DNA from: Candidatus Villigracilis vicinus
GTDB taxonomy: Bacteria; Chloroflexota; Anaerolineae; Anaerolineales; Villigracilaceae
Assembly: GCA_016721315.1 (NCBI GenBank)
Contig: JADKIL010000006.1
Coordinates: 186,001 to 250,000, forward strand
Direction of reading: 5' to 3'
Length of the DNA: 64,000 nucleotides
Both the position numbers and the translations under genes were made by a program. This document shows positions 17,355 to 25,108 of this stretch, piece by piece. The notes below the pieces were generated by a model that saw nothing but the letters and a program-made list of their open reading frames with translations, was not told the DNA's origin and ran no database searches. Position 1 is the stretch's first letter. Every line of letters starts with the position of its first letter.

Positions 17355-17384
17355 AAAATGGCGGACGTAACGTCCGCCATTTTT
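17353..17384. terminator. Bidirectional hairpin terminator
   Basis: The stem aatggcggacgt / acgtccgccatt is followed by T residues on both strands. It separates the convergent SUMF1-domain gene and alaS. Confidence 0.85.
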
Positions 17385-17385
17385 G

Positions 17386-20112
17386 TTACTTCACTTTTTC
17401 TTCGACGACTTTCGGCAGTTTCGCCAGTGCTTCTTTGACATCTCCATTGAGGCTGCCCTGCGCCAGATTAGGACGCCCGCCTCCCTTTCCGCCGATGCCT
17501 GTGATCAAGTCCCCAGCCTTGACTCCCCGTTTGACCACGTCTTCGGTCACGGTGGCAATGACGGTGGCGCCGGTGACGAGAACCGCAACGCCGTTCTTCG
17601 GGTATTTCTCGCGGAATTTATCTGCGAGCGAACGCAAGGTATCTGCATCTGCATTGGGGATTTCCACTGCAAGTACATTCACATCTTTCACAACTTGAAC
17701 CGCTGAAAGCTGCGTGCTAAAAGCTGACATCGCCGCTTGCGTGCGCAGATTGGCAAGTTCTTTCTTCAATTCAGAAACTTCATCCTGCAAGGCATCCACT
17801 TTGGCAGGGACTTCATCCAACGATGTCTTGAGAGTGCCCGCGGTTTGCTTCAAGGTCTTGAAGCGTTTCTGGATCAATTCATACGCGCCGCGCCCGGTGA
17901 CGGCTTCGATACGACGCACACCTGCCGCCGCCGAACCTTCACTAAGGATAAGGAACGCGCCTACATCAGAGGTGCGGTCGAGATGGGTACCGCCGCAGAG
18001 TTCATAGGAATACTTCTCCCCGACAGTAGAACTGTCGGATTCCATAATCGAGATCGTGCGAACGACCTCGCCGTATTTTTCGCCGAAGAGCGCCATTGCG
18101 CCTTCCTTCTTGGCTTCATCCAAAGACTTGGTCACTTTGACAACGGGCATATCGGCTGCCACGGCTTCGTTGACCATCTTCTCAACGCGTTCGATCTGCT
18201 CGGGCGTCATGCCTTCGGGATGATTGAAATCGAAGCGCAAGTGCGTCGGAGAGACGAGTGAGCCCGCCTGTTTGGCTTGGTCGCTGAGAACTTCATGGAG
18301 CGCCTTGTGCAGCAAGTGAGTCGCTGTGTGATTGCGCATGATGTCATGACGGCGGGACGCATCCACTTCGGCTGTGGCTTTGTCACCCACTTTGGGATGA
18401 CCGGAGATCACTTCACCAATATGAACGATGACACCTGCTGACGCACGGCGCATGCCAGTGATTTCGATCTCCCAGCCCGCGCCGCGAATAAAACCAGTAT
18501 CGTTGACCTGACCACCTGCTTCAATATAGAAGCCAGTCTTAGGCAGGATAACTTCGACCTGATCATCGAGAGAGGCGGAGTCAACGGACTGTCCGTTCAC
18601 GACGAGGGCGAGAACTTCAAGGTTGGAATAGCGGGCAACGTCCAAACCATTATAGGGATCATACTCAACACCATCCTTGCCAAGTTTCTTTTTGGCTTGC
18701 AAGTCTTTGAGAATACCTGCAAAGTATTCTGCATCTTCGCCGCCGAGTTTGCCCATGGCTTTGCCGCCGCCAGAGGCTTTGGCGTGTTCTTCTTTCGCAG
18801 CAGTGAAACCGGCTTCGTCTACGTCGAGCCCTTGTTCGCGGGCGATGTCGCGGGAGATTTCAAAAGGCAAACCGTATGTGGCATAAAGATCAAAAGCCTT
18901 ATGACCATCAAGCATGGATTTATTAGCAGAACGAATCTCAGAGAATAGATTCTCTAAATGGGCTGTACCCGCCTCAACCGTACGTGCGAAGCGGACTTCT
19001 TCGCGAGTCAAATTATCTAAAATGGCAGGTTGAGCCTTGACGAGTTCGGGGTAAAAATCGCCGTATTCATTAATCACAGCCTGCGCGACTTTAGCAAGGA
19101 AGGGTTCATTGAGACCGATCTTGGAACCAAAACGCGCGGCGCGGCGGATGATCATGCGCGCCACATAGTTGCGACCTGCGTTACCGGGCACAACTCCATC
19201 GGCGATGAGAAATGCACCCGAACGGACGTGATCACAGATCACGCGATAGGGTGTGAAGTTCTCAAGCATTTCTTTTTCGGTGTGACCCGTGAGGCTGCGC
19301 AATACTTCAAGCGAGCCAGCAAAGAGGTCGGTCTTGTAATTTGAGTCGACGCCTTGCAAGACGGAGACGATGCGCTCAAAGCCCATGCCGGTGTCGACAT
19401 GCTTAGCGGGCAAGGGTTCAAGGCGACCATCTTCAAAGAGGTTGTATTGAATAAAAACGTTGTTCCACAATTCGAGGTAACGCGTGCATTCACCGTTAAC
19501 GCCGCAGACGTGATCTGTACCGCGCAGATTGTCGCGTTCTTCGCCGAGGTCAATGTGAATCTCGGAGCATGGGCCACAGGGACCGAACTCAGCCATCTGC
19601 CAGAAGTTTTCTTTGCGCCCGAAGAAGAGGACGTGCTCAGGGTCGAAGCCGGGTTGTTCTTTCCAGATGTTCGCCGCTTCATCATCCTGTGGGACGCTGC
19701 CTTTGTCGTCTTTGAAGCAGGTGGCGTAGAGTTTGTCTTTGGGCAGCCCCCACACTTCGGTAAGAAGTTGCCACGACCAAGCGATGGCATCCTTCTTATA
19801 GTAGTCGCCGAATGACCAGTTGCCGAGCATTTCAAAGAAAGTGTGATGCGTATCATCGCGACCAACATCTTCGAGGTCATTGTGCTTGCCCGCCACACGC
19901 ATACACTTCTGCGAATCGACGGCGCGCTTGTAAGGACGGGTATCAGTACCCACGAAGACGTCTTTGAATTGCACCATGCCCGAGTTGGTGAAGAGCAGGG
20001 TTCCATCCCCACCCGGCACGAGCGGCATGGACGGCACAGCCGTATGCCCGTGTTCGACGAAAAAGTCTATGAAGTCCTGGCGGATCTGGTTGCCGGTTAG
20101 TTTTTTGCTCAT
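17386..20112 (-). CDS. alaS: Alanine-tRNA ligase
   Basis: 908 residues, full length. The class II synthetase core begins 'TGNQIRQDFIDFFVEHGHTAVPSMPLVP'. The editing domain holds zinc-site motifs 'HTATHLLHKAL' and 'CGGTHLDRTSDVG', and the C-terminal DHHA1 region ends in 'GGKGGGRPNLAQGSL'. The enzyme charges tRNA-Ala and clears mischarged Ser or Gly. The ATG at 20112 has a CGGAG ribosome site, and a TATAAT box lies at 20150-20145. A strong terminator and a very short alanine-rich gene lie upstream on the same strand. Confidence 0.98.
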   Translation of the reverse strand: MSKKLTGNQIRQDFIDFFVEHGHTAVPSMPLVPGGDGTLLFTNSGMVQFKDVFVGTDTRPYKRAVDSQKCMRVAGKHNDLEDVGRDDTHHTFFEMLGNWSFGDYYKKDAIAWSWQLLTEVWGLPKDKLYATCFKDDKGSVPQDDEAANIWKEQPGFDPEHVLFFGRKENFWQMAEFGPCGPCSEIHIDLGEERDNLRGTDHVCGVNGECTRYLELWNNVFIQYNLFEDGRLEPLPAKHVDTGMGFERIVSVLQGVDSNYKTDLFAGSLEVLRSLTGHTEKEMLENFTPYRVICDHVRSGAFLIADGVVPGNAGRNYVARMIIRRAARFGSKIGLNEPFLAKVAQAVINEYGDFYPELVKAQPAILDNLTREEVRFARTVEAGTAHLENLFSEIRSANKSMLDGHKAFDLYATYGLPFEISRDIAREQGLDVDEAGFTAAKEEHAKASGGGKAMGKLGGEDAEYFAGILKDLQAKKKLGKDGVEYDPYNGLDVARYSNLEVLALVVNGQSVDSASLDDQVEVILPKTGFYIEAGGQVNDTGFIRGAGWEIEITGMRRASAGVIVHIGEVISGHPKVGDKATAEVDASRRHDIMRNHTATHLLHKALHEVLSDQAKQAGSLVSPTHLRFDFNHPEGMTPEQIERVEKMVNEAVAADMPVVKVTKSLDEAKKEGAMALFGEKYGEVVRTISIMESDSSTVGEKYSYELCGGTHLDRTSDVGAFLILSEGSAAAGVRRIEAVTGRGAYELIQKRFKTLKQTAGTLKTSLDEVPAKVDALQDEVSELKKELANLRTQAAMSAFSTQLSAVQVVKDVNVLAVEIPNADADTLRSLADKFREKYPKNGVAVLVTGATVIATVTEDVVKRGVKAGDLITGIGGKGGGRPNLAQGSLNGDVKEALAKLPKVVEEKVK

Positions 20113-20144
20113 GAGTACTCCGAAATTTGTAGAATAGCGTGCGA

Positions 20145-20150
20145 ATTATA
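20145..20150 (-). promoter_or_regulatory. -10 box of alaS
   Basis: TATAAT (minus strand) lies 32 bases before the alaS ATG, leaving a leader of about 25 bases with a CGGAG ribosome site. No clear -35 element was seen. It shows that alaS can be transcribed independently of the small gene upstream. Confidence 0.55.
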
Positions 20151-20166
20151 CCAAGTGATTACTCAT

Positions 20167-20234
20167 GTCATTCTGAGCGTAGCGAAGAATCTCTACGATT
20201 GTCTCAGAGACCCTTCGCTATCGCTCAGGGTGAC
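20167..20234. repeat. Palindromic dispersed repeat (CATTCTGAGCG type)
   Basis: An imperfect 68-bp palindrome pairs gtcattctgagcg...gaagaatctct with agagacccttcgc...cgctcagggtgac. It resembles the element at 54443-54546 and 'TCCTGAGCGAAGCGAAGGATCT' repeats known from many environmental bacteria. Confidence 0.65.
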
Positions 20235-20248
20235 ACGTTCTTTACAAC

Positions 20249-20283
20249 AAAAAAGTCCCGAACCTGTTGGTTTCGGGACTTTG
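20249..20283 (-). terminator. Strong hairpin terminator after the 27-codon gene
   Basis: On the minus strand a stem AAAGTCCCGAA(A)CC / GGTTCGGGACTTT with one bulge is followed by six T residues. It starts 19 bases after the stop codon of the small gene at 20302-20385 and ends about 100 bases before the alaS promoter. Confidence 0.85.
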
Positions 20284-20301
20284 GATTTCATTCCATTCGT
20301 C

Positions 20302-20385
20302 TCAAGCCGTGGCAGGTTCACAGGTCGCGCATGTAGCGGCGGCGGTAGCTTGAGCAGCTGCGAACGGGTTGAAGATGGTGTTCAT
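20302..20385 (-). CDS. Candidate 27-residue Ala-rich peptide gene with a C-x-x-C pair
   Basis: ATG at 20385 and TGA at 20304-20302 encode a 27-residue peptide. It starts MNTIFNPF, contains ten alanines and a 'TCATCE' cysteine pair, and ends 'PATA'. It has its own TATAAT box (20401-20396) ten bases before the ATG and a strong terminator 19 bases after the stop, so the unit is complete in itself. It could be a leader peptide affecting alaS, since it is rich in alanine codons, but alaS has its own promoter downstream of the terminator. Other options are a small metal-binding protein or a modified-peptide precursor. I do not recognise a family, and the coding status is unproven. Confidence 0.45.
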   Translation of the reverse strand: MNTIFNPFAAAQATAAATCATCEPATA

Positions 20386-20395
20386 ACTGGGCGCG

Positions 20396-20401
20396 ATTAT
20401 A
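20396..20401 (-). promoter_or_regulatory. -10 box of the 27-codon gene
   Basis: TATAAT on the minus strand is preceded by TG and followed ten bases later by an ATG. No -35 consensus is evident. The bases between the box and the ATG (CGCGCCCAGT) resemble those before the Hly-III gene (CGCGCCC). Confidence 0.5.
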
Positions 20402-20507
20402 CAGGGCATAGGAAGATTTGGGGAGGGAGAACTTTGAAAAACTTTAGAGATTAACCTCTTGAATCTTTTGGTCAAATGATCTATTGTGATAGGGAAAAGG
20501 AATCAAC

Positions 20508-21062
20508 ATGAATACTACTAATCAGCCTACTTTATGGAGTCTCATCTTCAAATCCAGTGTGGCACATACATTGACATACTTCCTGATGGGCATTCTCGCC
20601 TATAACTTCCTTAACTATGAGAACAGCTTCGCCTCGGGTGCATTGGAAAATTACATGCGTCCCACGGATAGTCCCTGGGTGGCAGCGGGACCCGGTCTAC
20701 AGTGGATTCGCGGCATCATTTTTGCGCTGGCGTTCTATCCATTGCGAGATACATTCTTCAGCAAGAAGAATGGTTGGCTCATCCTTGGTTGGGTGCTTAC
20801 CGCATTGGGAATCCTCTCCACGTTTGGCGCGGCACCTGCATCCATTGAAGGCATGATCTACACCAATTACCCCACCAACATCTTCAGCTATGTGGAGGTC
20901 GTTCCGCAAGCGTTTCTATTTGCAGGTTTGCTGTATTACTGGATTAACCATCCTGAAAAGAAATGGTTGAACTGGATGCTGGGAATTTTGTTTGTCTTGG
21001 TTGTGCTTATGTCTATAATGGGAATACTGGCAGCAACTGGAGCATTAACAGTACCAGAGTAA
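20508..21062 (+). CDS. Hypothetical membrane protein
   Basis: 184 residues with five hydrophobic segments, at about residues 15-32, 63-80, 86-106, 125-143 and 152-178. The loop between the first two is polar ('ENSFASGALENYMRPTDSPW'). The start is well supported by GGGAAAAGGA six bases before the ATG. No family recognised. A hairpin that overlaps the next gene's promoter follows the stop. Confidence 0.7.
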   Translation: MNTTNQPTLWSLIFKSSVAHTLTYFLMGILAYNFLNYENSFASGALENYMRPTDSPWVAAGPGLQWIRGIIFALAFYPLRDTFFSKKNGWLILGWVLTALGILSTFGAAPASIEGMIYTNYPTNIFSYVEVVPQAFLFAGLLYYWINHPEKKWLNWMLGILFVLVVLMSIMGILAATGALTVPE

Positions 21063-21087
21063 GGAATGCCTTCTTAACATCCTCTCA

Positions 21088-21134
21088 TAGATGTCCATGT
21101 GAAAATGCTATACTCACATGGACATCTATTTTTG
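21088..21134 (+). terminator. Hairpin terminator whose loop holds a -10 box
   Basis: A 16-bp perfect stem (atagatgtccatgtga / tcacatggacatctat) is followed by T residues. The 11-base loop contains most of TATACT (21110-21115), a likely -10 box for the lipoprotein gene starting at 21143. Terminator and promoter may therefore be the same DNA. Confidence 0.7.
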
Positions 21135-21142
21135 GAGAGAGA

Positions 21143-21943
21143 ATGAAAACAAATAATTCACCCATCATGCTCGTAATTGCAACCCTTGTTTTAGCAATGC
21201 TGGCTTGCAACCTCGGAGCAAGCGCACCTACAGGCGACGGCAGTAAACCCACAAACGGTTCCACCACCGAAGCACCAAACGCCGAGTCAACAGAATCGGC
21301 TCTTACTTCACCAAATGCATGTGACAATCCATACATGCCGATCATCATCGGCGCGACTTGGAATTACAACCTCACAGGTCCTGTGCCTGATACCTATATT
21401 CACAGTATCCTTTCAGTGGAAGCGGACGGCTTCACCGAACAGGATGTCTTTGGCACAGGCGTGACGCGCCAAGGTAAATGGAGCTGCGAGAACGGCAACC
21501 TAATCGCGCTTAACCCATCAGGCGGAGGCTCTGCCAATGTAAGCGCCGACGGCACCTCTATAGATTTCCAAACCACTGCTCTCGAAGGTGTAACAATGCC
21601 CGCCTCCATCAATCCCGGCGACAACTGGACTCAATCCCTGACCTTGGAAGGCACTCAGACGATCAACGGCGAAGCCTTCCCTGCCAGTAACCAGACCACC
21701 CAAAACTGCACAGCCGCCGGAGTTGAATCCGTCAGTGTGCCTGCCGGGACATTCGACGCCATGCGCGTGGATTGCCAGGTAACCATGAACATTACTCTCG
21801 ACATGTCTGGGAGTCCACTTGCCACCACCATCACATTGACCAATACGAACTGGTATGCAGTCAAAGTTGGATTGGTTAAAACCGTATCCACTGGCAGCGG
21901 GTTGGATAGCACCATTGAATTGACATCGTACTTAATTCCTTAA
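21143..21943 (+). CDS. Hypothetical secreted lipoprotein
   Basis: 266 residues from the ATG at 21143, chosen because GGAGAGAG lies just upstream and the protein then opens with a lipoprotein signal (MLVIATLVLAMLACN; lipobox MLAC). A Ser/Thr/Gly-rich linker (about residues 25-55) precedes a beta-rich domain with 'MPIIIGATWNYNLTGPVPDTYIHSI' and later 'PAGTFDAMRVDCQVTMNI'. That arrangement of a measured 'W.Y' start and 'AGTFDAMRV' is seen in lipoproteins of the DUF3108/LolA-like type, but I would not assign it. It is probably anchored on the outer face of the membrane. Confidence 0.75.
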   Translation: MKTNNSPIMLVIATLVLAMLACNLGASAPTGDGSKPTNGSTTEAPNAESTESALTSPNACDNPYMPIIIGATWNYNLTGPVPDTYIHSILSVEADGFTEQDVFGTGVTRQGKWSCENGNLIALNPSGGGSANVSADGTSIDFQTTALEGVTMPASINPGDNWTQSLTLEGTQTINGEAFPASNQTTQNCTAAGVESVSVPAGTFDAMRVDCQVTMNITLDMSGSPLATTITLTNTNWYAVKVGLVKTVSTGSGLDSTIELTSYLIP

Positions 21944-21968
21944 ACCTTACCCCTCTGTCCTTCAGACA

Positions 21969-22011
21969 CCTCCTCCAAATGCGACGGTAGCTTTGTCGCA
22001 TTTGGAGGAGG
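21969..22011. repeat. 17-bp perfect inverted repeat
   Basis: cctcctccaaatgcgac and its exact reverse complement are separated by nine bases. There is no T-run on the plus strand. It lies between the lipoprotein gene and the P450 gene, and could stop transcription from either side or bind a regulator. Confidence 0.65.
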
Positions 22012-22041
22012 CTGGATGGTGGCAGCAAAGGAGGGGAATGA

Positions 22042-22047
22042 TATACT
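22042..22047 (+). promoter_or_regulatory. -10 box of the P450 gene (leaderless type)
   Basis: TATACT is followed after eight bases by the ATG at 22056. An alternative ATG at 22038 has an AAAGGAGG motif four bases before it, so the start is not settled. Confidence 0.5.
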
Positions 22048-22055
22048 ACGCCTAT

Positions 22056-23285
22056 ATGAGCCTCCCATCTCTTCACATCGACATCAATCAACCTGGTTTC
22101 ATCAAAGACCCGTACGAAAAACTGGCTTCCCTGCGCAAGGAAATGCCGGTCTATCATGACCCGGTCTGGGATAAGGTCTTCTTTACCCGTCACAGTGACA
22201 TTGCTGCCCTGCTCAAAGACAAACGCCTCGGGCGCACGATGCTGCATCGCTACTCACGTGACGAGATCGGCTGGCCCCCGCCCGACCCGCGCGAAGCACC
22301 TTTCCGCCGCTATCAAGATAATGTCTTTATGGATATGGAAGCGGACGCTCACAGCCGCATCCGCTCGCTAGTGACGAAGGTCTTCACGCCCAAGCGCGTG
22401 GAAAGCATGCGCGCCACCCTCGAACGCACTACGCACAAACTCATCGATTCTGTCGAAGCCAGCGGCAAAGCGGACTTTGTCCACGATATTGCCGAGCCGT
22501 TGCCGGTCATCATGATCGCTAGTCTGCTTGGCATTCCCGACGAGCAGATTCAATATCTACGCCCGTGGTCAAATGCCATTGTCAAGATGTACGAGTTGGG
22601 CTACACCGATCAACAAGTAGAAGAAGCCAATCGCGCCGCCACCGAATTCATGGAGATGATCGGCGGACTCGCTGCGGAACGTCGTGTCAAGCCGCAAGAC
22701 GATCTCATTACTGAACTCGTGCAAGTGGAAGAAAAAGGCGACAAGCTTACCGAAGATGAATTGCGTGCTACGGCTATCTTCCTGCTCAATGCAGGGCATG
22801 AAGCCACGGTCAATGGCTCGTCGCTTGGGCTGCGGGCACTTTTTCAGAAACCCGACCAACTCAAGGCGTTGAAAGAAGCGGTTGCTCAAGGCAACACATC
22901 CCTGCTCAAAACGGGCATCGATGAAATGTTACGCTACGAAACTCCGCTGCCGATGTTTGAGCGCTACGTCATCGAAGATATGGATTTCAACGGCGTTCAA
23001 CTTAAGCGCGGAACGGAAGTGGCATTGATGTACATCTCGGGCAATCGCGATGAAACCCGCTTCACCCAACCGAATGAGTTGATCCTGTCTCGTGAAGATA
23101 ACCCTTTGCTGACGTTTGGTCTCGGCACCCATTACTGTCTCGGCGCACCGCTCGCCCGCTTGGAGTTGCAGGTGCTGTTTAGCGTGTTGTTCACACGCTG
23201 CCCGAACGTCCGCCCGGCGGGAGAAGCAGAATTTTCTTCCGGGTTTGTCATTCGCGGGTTAGAAAAATTGCCCATCGAATTTTAA
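22056..23285 (+). CDS. Cytochrome P450
   Basis: 409 residues from the ATG at 22056 (415 from 22038). The heme-binding loop 'FGLGTHYCLGAPLARLEL' carries the thiolate cysteine. The K-helix 'EMLRYETP' and the early 'DNVFMDMEADAHSRIRSLVTKVFTPKRV' fit soluble bacterial class I P450s of the CYP107 kind. The I-helix reads 'LNAGHEATVN', with Ala where most P450s have the oxygen-activating Thr. EryF-type enzymes share this change and rely on the substrate. It hydroxylates or epoxidises an unknown compound and needs a ferredoxin and reductase not present here. Confidence 0.95.
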   Translation: MSLPSLHIDINQPGFIKDPYEKLASLRKEMPVYHDPVWDKVFFTRHSDIAALLKDKRLGRTMLHRYSRDEIGWPPPDPREAPFRRYQDNVFMDMEADAHSRIRSLVTKVFTPKRVESMRATLERTTHKLIDSVEASGKADFVHDIAEPLPVIMIASLLGIPDEQIQYLRPWSNAIVKMYELGYTDQQVEEANRAATEFMEMIGGLAAERRVKPQDDLITELVQVEEKGDKLTEDELRATAIFLLNAGHEATVNGSSLGLRALFQKPDQLKALKEAVAQGNTSLLKTGIDEMLRYETPLPMFERYVIEDMDFNGVQLKRGTEVALMYISGNRDETRFTQPNELILSREDNPLLTFGLGTHYCLGAPLARLELQVLFSVLFTRCPNVRPAGEAEFSSGFVIRGLEKLPIEF

Positions 23286-23313
23286 GTGAATCAAAAATTT
23301 ATAACTCAGTATC

Positions 23314-23343
23314 AAAAAAGCAGCCATTTGGAGCTGCTTTTTT
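23314..23343 (+). terminator. Hairpin terminator after the P450 gene
   Basis: The stem aaaaagcagc / gctgcttttt with loop catttgga is followed by a T-run and lies 29 bases after the P450 stop. Confidence 0.85.
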
Positions 23344-23447
23344 GTTGCAAACATATTCTCACAAAATTTTCAGCTAGCTGGGGAAAGATATTCTTCTGAT
23401 CTTCAATCCATATCTAGCAGACACCACATCACAAAAGGAAGTAATTC

Positions 23448-24287
23448 ATGAGTAAAACAATTTTGATCACAGGCTCGTCCACGGGCATTGGCAAGGCAGG
23501 CGCATTGGAATTAGGGCGCCGCGGTTGGAAAGTATTTGTCCATGCCCGTTCAACGGAGCGCGGAATACCTGTTCTGGATGAATTGAAGCAAAATGCACCC
23601 AATGCCGATTTTTCGCTTGTCACTGGCGATGTCTCTTCAATGGAGCAGGTCAAGTCTCTTGCTAAACAGGTCAAAGAACAAACCAATACTTTGGACGTCC
23701 TCTGGAATAACGCAGGGTTGACGCTGAACGAACGCCAAGTCAGTGTGGATGGATGGGAAATGACGATGGCGATCAACCATCTCGCCCATTCGTGCTGACC
23801 CCGCGAACTGCTCCCGCTTATTGAGCCGGTTCAAGGACGCGTCATTACCACCAGTTCAGGAGCTTATGCATTTGGAAGCTTCAACTGGGATGACTGGATG
23901 AACGAGAAAAGCACATACAACTCATTCAAAGCCTACAGCAACAGCAAACTCGCCAATATCCTCTTCACACGCGAGCTGGCACGTCGTGTTAACGCCCAAG
24001 CTGTTACAGTGCATTGTTTTCACCCAGGATTAGTCAGCACCGATTTTGGCAAACCGCGTGAAGAAGAAAAGCAGAAGAGTTACATTCCGGGTCCATTAGT
24101 CCGGTCCCTGTTCATGATTGACGCGAAAGCAGGTGCGGACACAGGTGTATTTCTGGCAGAAGATCCATCCGCGAGAAACATCAACGGAAATTTCTGGTTC
24201 AAGCGCAAGGTTCGCAAAACAAATCGCTTCGTAAATGATGTTAATGCCGCCAAACTTTGGGAACTCAGCGAAAAAGCAACCAGCTAA
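23448..24287 (+). pseudogene. Short-chain dehydrogenase/reductase, interrupted
   Basis: The frame begins at an ATG behind AAAAGGAAG. The Rossmann start 'ILITGSSTGIGKAGALELGRRGW' and 'NNAGLTLNERQVSVDGWEMTMAINHLAH' are intact, then TGA at 23796-23798. The sequence continues in the same frame after 23799 with 'RELLPLIEPVQGRVITTSSGAYAFG' and the catalytic 'YNSFKAYSNSKLANI' (Tyr, Lys). The break is explained by two nearby changes, a T missing from 'cattcgtg' and a C too many in 'gacccc'. Corrected, it reads 'HFVLTRELLPL' as expected, giving about 279 residues. It resembles retinol dehydrogenase-like SDRs acting on lipid or xenobiotic alcohols. Compensating one-base errors look more like consensus error than decay. 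Confidence 0.85.
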
Positions 24288-24332
24288 CTATGAAATCATC
24301 CCTGCTTTTACGGCAGGGATGATTTCATAGTT
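24286..24332. repeat. 20-bp perfect inverted repeat
   Basis: aactatgaaatcatccctgc and its exact reverse complement flank a seven-base loop. It begins inside the SDR stop codon and ends five bases before the -10 box of the Hly-III gene. There is no T-run on the plus strand, so its role as a terminator is uncertain. Confidence 0.75.
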
Positions 24333-24336
24333 AAGT

Positions 24337-24342
24337 TATACT
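24337..24342 (+). promoter_or_regulatory. -10 box of the Hly-III gene (leaderless type)
   Basis: TATACT is followed by CGCGCCC and then the ATG at 24350. Confidence 0.6.
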
Positions 24343-24349
24343 CGCGCCC

Positions 24350-25048
24350 ATGTCTTCACAAAAACCCACTCTCGACCCCATGATCTCATCGCCAGACAGC
24401 AATGAGTATTTCAACTCCATCAGCCACCTGATCGGTGCGATCCTTTCGATCTCTGCTTTGGCAGTGCTGGTCTCACTTGCAGCCATCGCTGACAAACCTG
24501 CTCACGTAGTAGGTTTCACCATTTACGGCGTCAGTCTTTTTCTGTCGTTCCTGTTCAGCTGTTTGCTGCATTTCTTTTTGCTGTTCAACAAGTATTATCG
24601 GGTCTTCGGCATCCTTGACCATAATGCCATCTACATCCTCATTGCTGGAACCTACACACCTTTCTGCCTGACCATTTTCAGCGGCGCGACAGGCTGGGTG
24701 CTGTTTGGCATCATCTGGAGCTTGGCAGTTTTCTTCATCACACTCAAATCCATCTTCTTTGCAAAGATTCCTGTATGGCTTTCGCAGGGATCCTTCCTGC
24801 TTATGGGTTGGATCGTGGTCTTTCTCATCCAACCCGCCTACACCCAACTCGGCATGGATGCCATCATCCTCATGATCGCTGGCGGATTGAGCTACACTAT
24901 CGGCGCGATCAGCTTCGCCATCGGCAAACCGAATCCTTTCCCACCCTATTTTGGCAATCATGAGATCTGGCACATCTGTGTCTTGGCTGGGAATACCTTT
25001 ATGTTTCTTGTGATGCTCTTGCACGTTTTGCCGTATCCTAAAAGCTAA
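24350..25048 (+). CDS. Hemolysin III / PAQR family membrane protein
   Basis: 232 residues with seven membrane helices. The family's polar and histidine motifs are visible: 'NEYFNSISHLIGAILSISAL' at the start, 'SCLLHFFLLFNKYYRVFGILDHNAIYILIAGTYTPF' in the middle, and 'HEIWHICVLAGNTFMFLVMLLHVL' at the end, which places the putative zinc ligands. Members share the fold of adiponectin receptors and are thought to be membrane hydrolases, although the Bacillus founder was reported as a pore former. The start is set by the -10 box seven bases upstream. Confidence 0.92.
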   Translation: MSSQKPTLDPMISSPDSNEYFNSISHLIGAILSISALAVLVSLAAIADKPAHVVGFTIYGVSLFLSFLFSCLLHFFLLFNKYYRVFGILDHNAIYILIAGTYTPFCLTIFSGATGWVLFGIIWSLAVFFITLKSIFFAKIPVWLSQGSFLLMGWIVVFLIQPAYTQLGMDAIILMIAGGLSYTIGAISFAIGKPNPFPPYFGNHEIWHICVLAGNTFMFLVMLLHVLPYPKS

Positions 25049-25108
25049 TTTAGATAGTAAAGTTCAAAATTTTCAGTAAGTTCTATAAAATTTAAAAAGC
25101 AGGCTTCC

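Noticed and set aside
19239..20012. 257-codon minus-strand frame within alaS
   Set aside because: Out of frame with the clear alaS protein and of unnatural composition (Ser/Thr/Pro/Arg-rich).
20249..20401. Classical attenuator for alaS
   Set aside because: alaS has its own TATAAT box and ribosome site after the terminator, and no antiterminator pairing was seen; kept only as an alternative.
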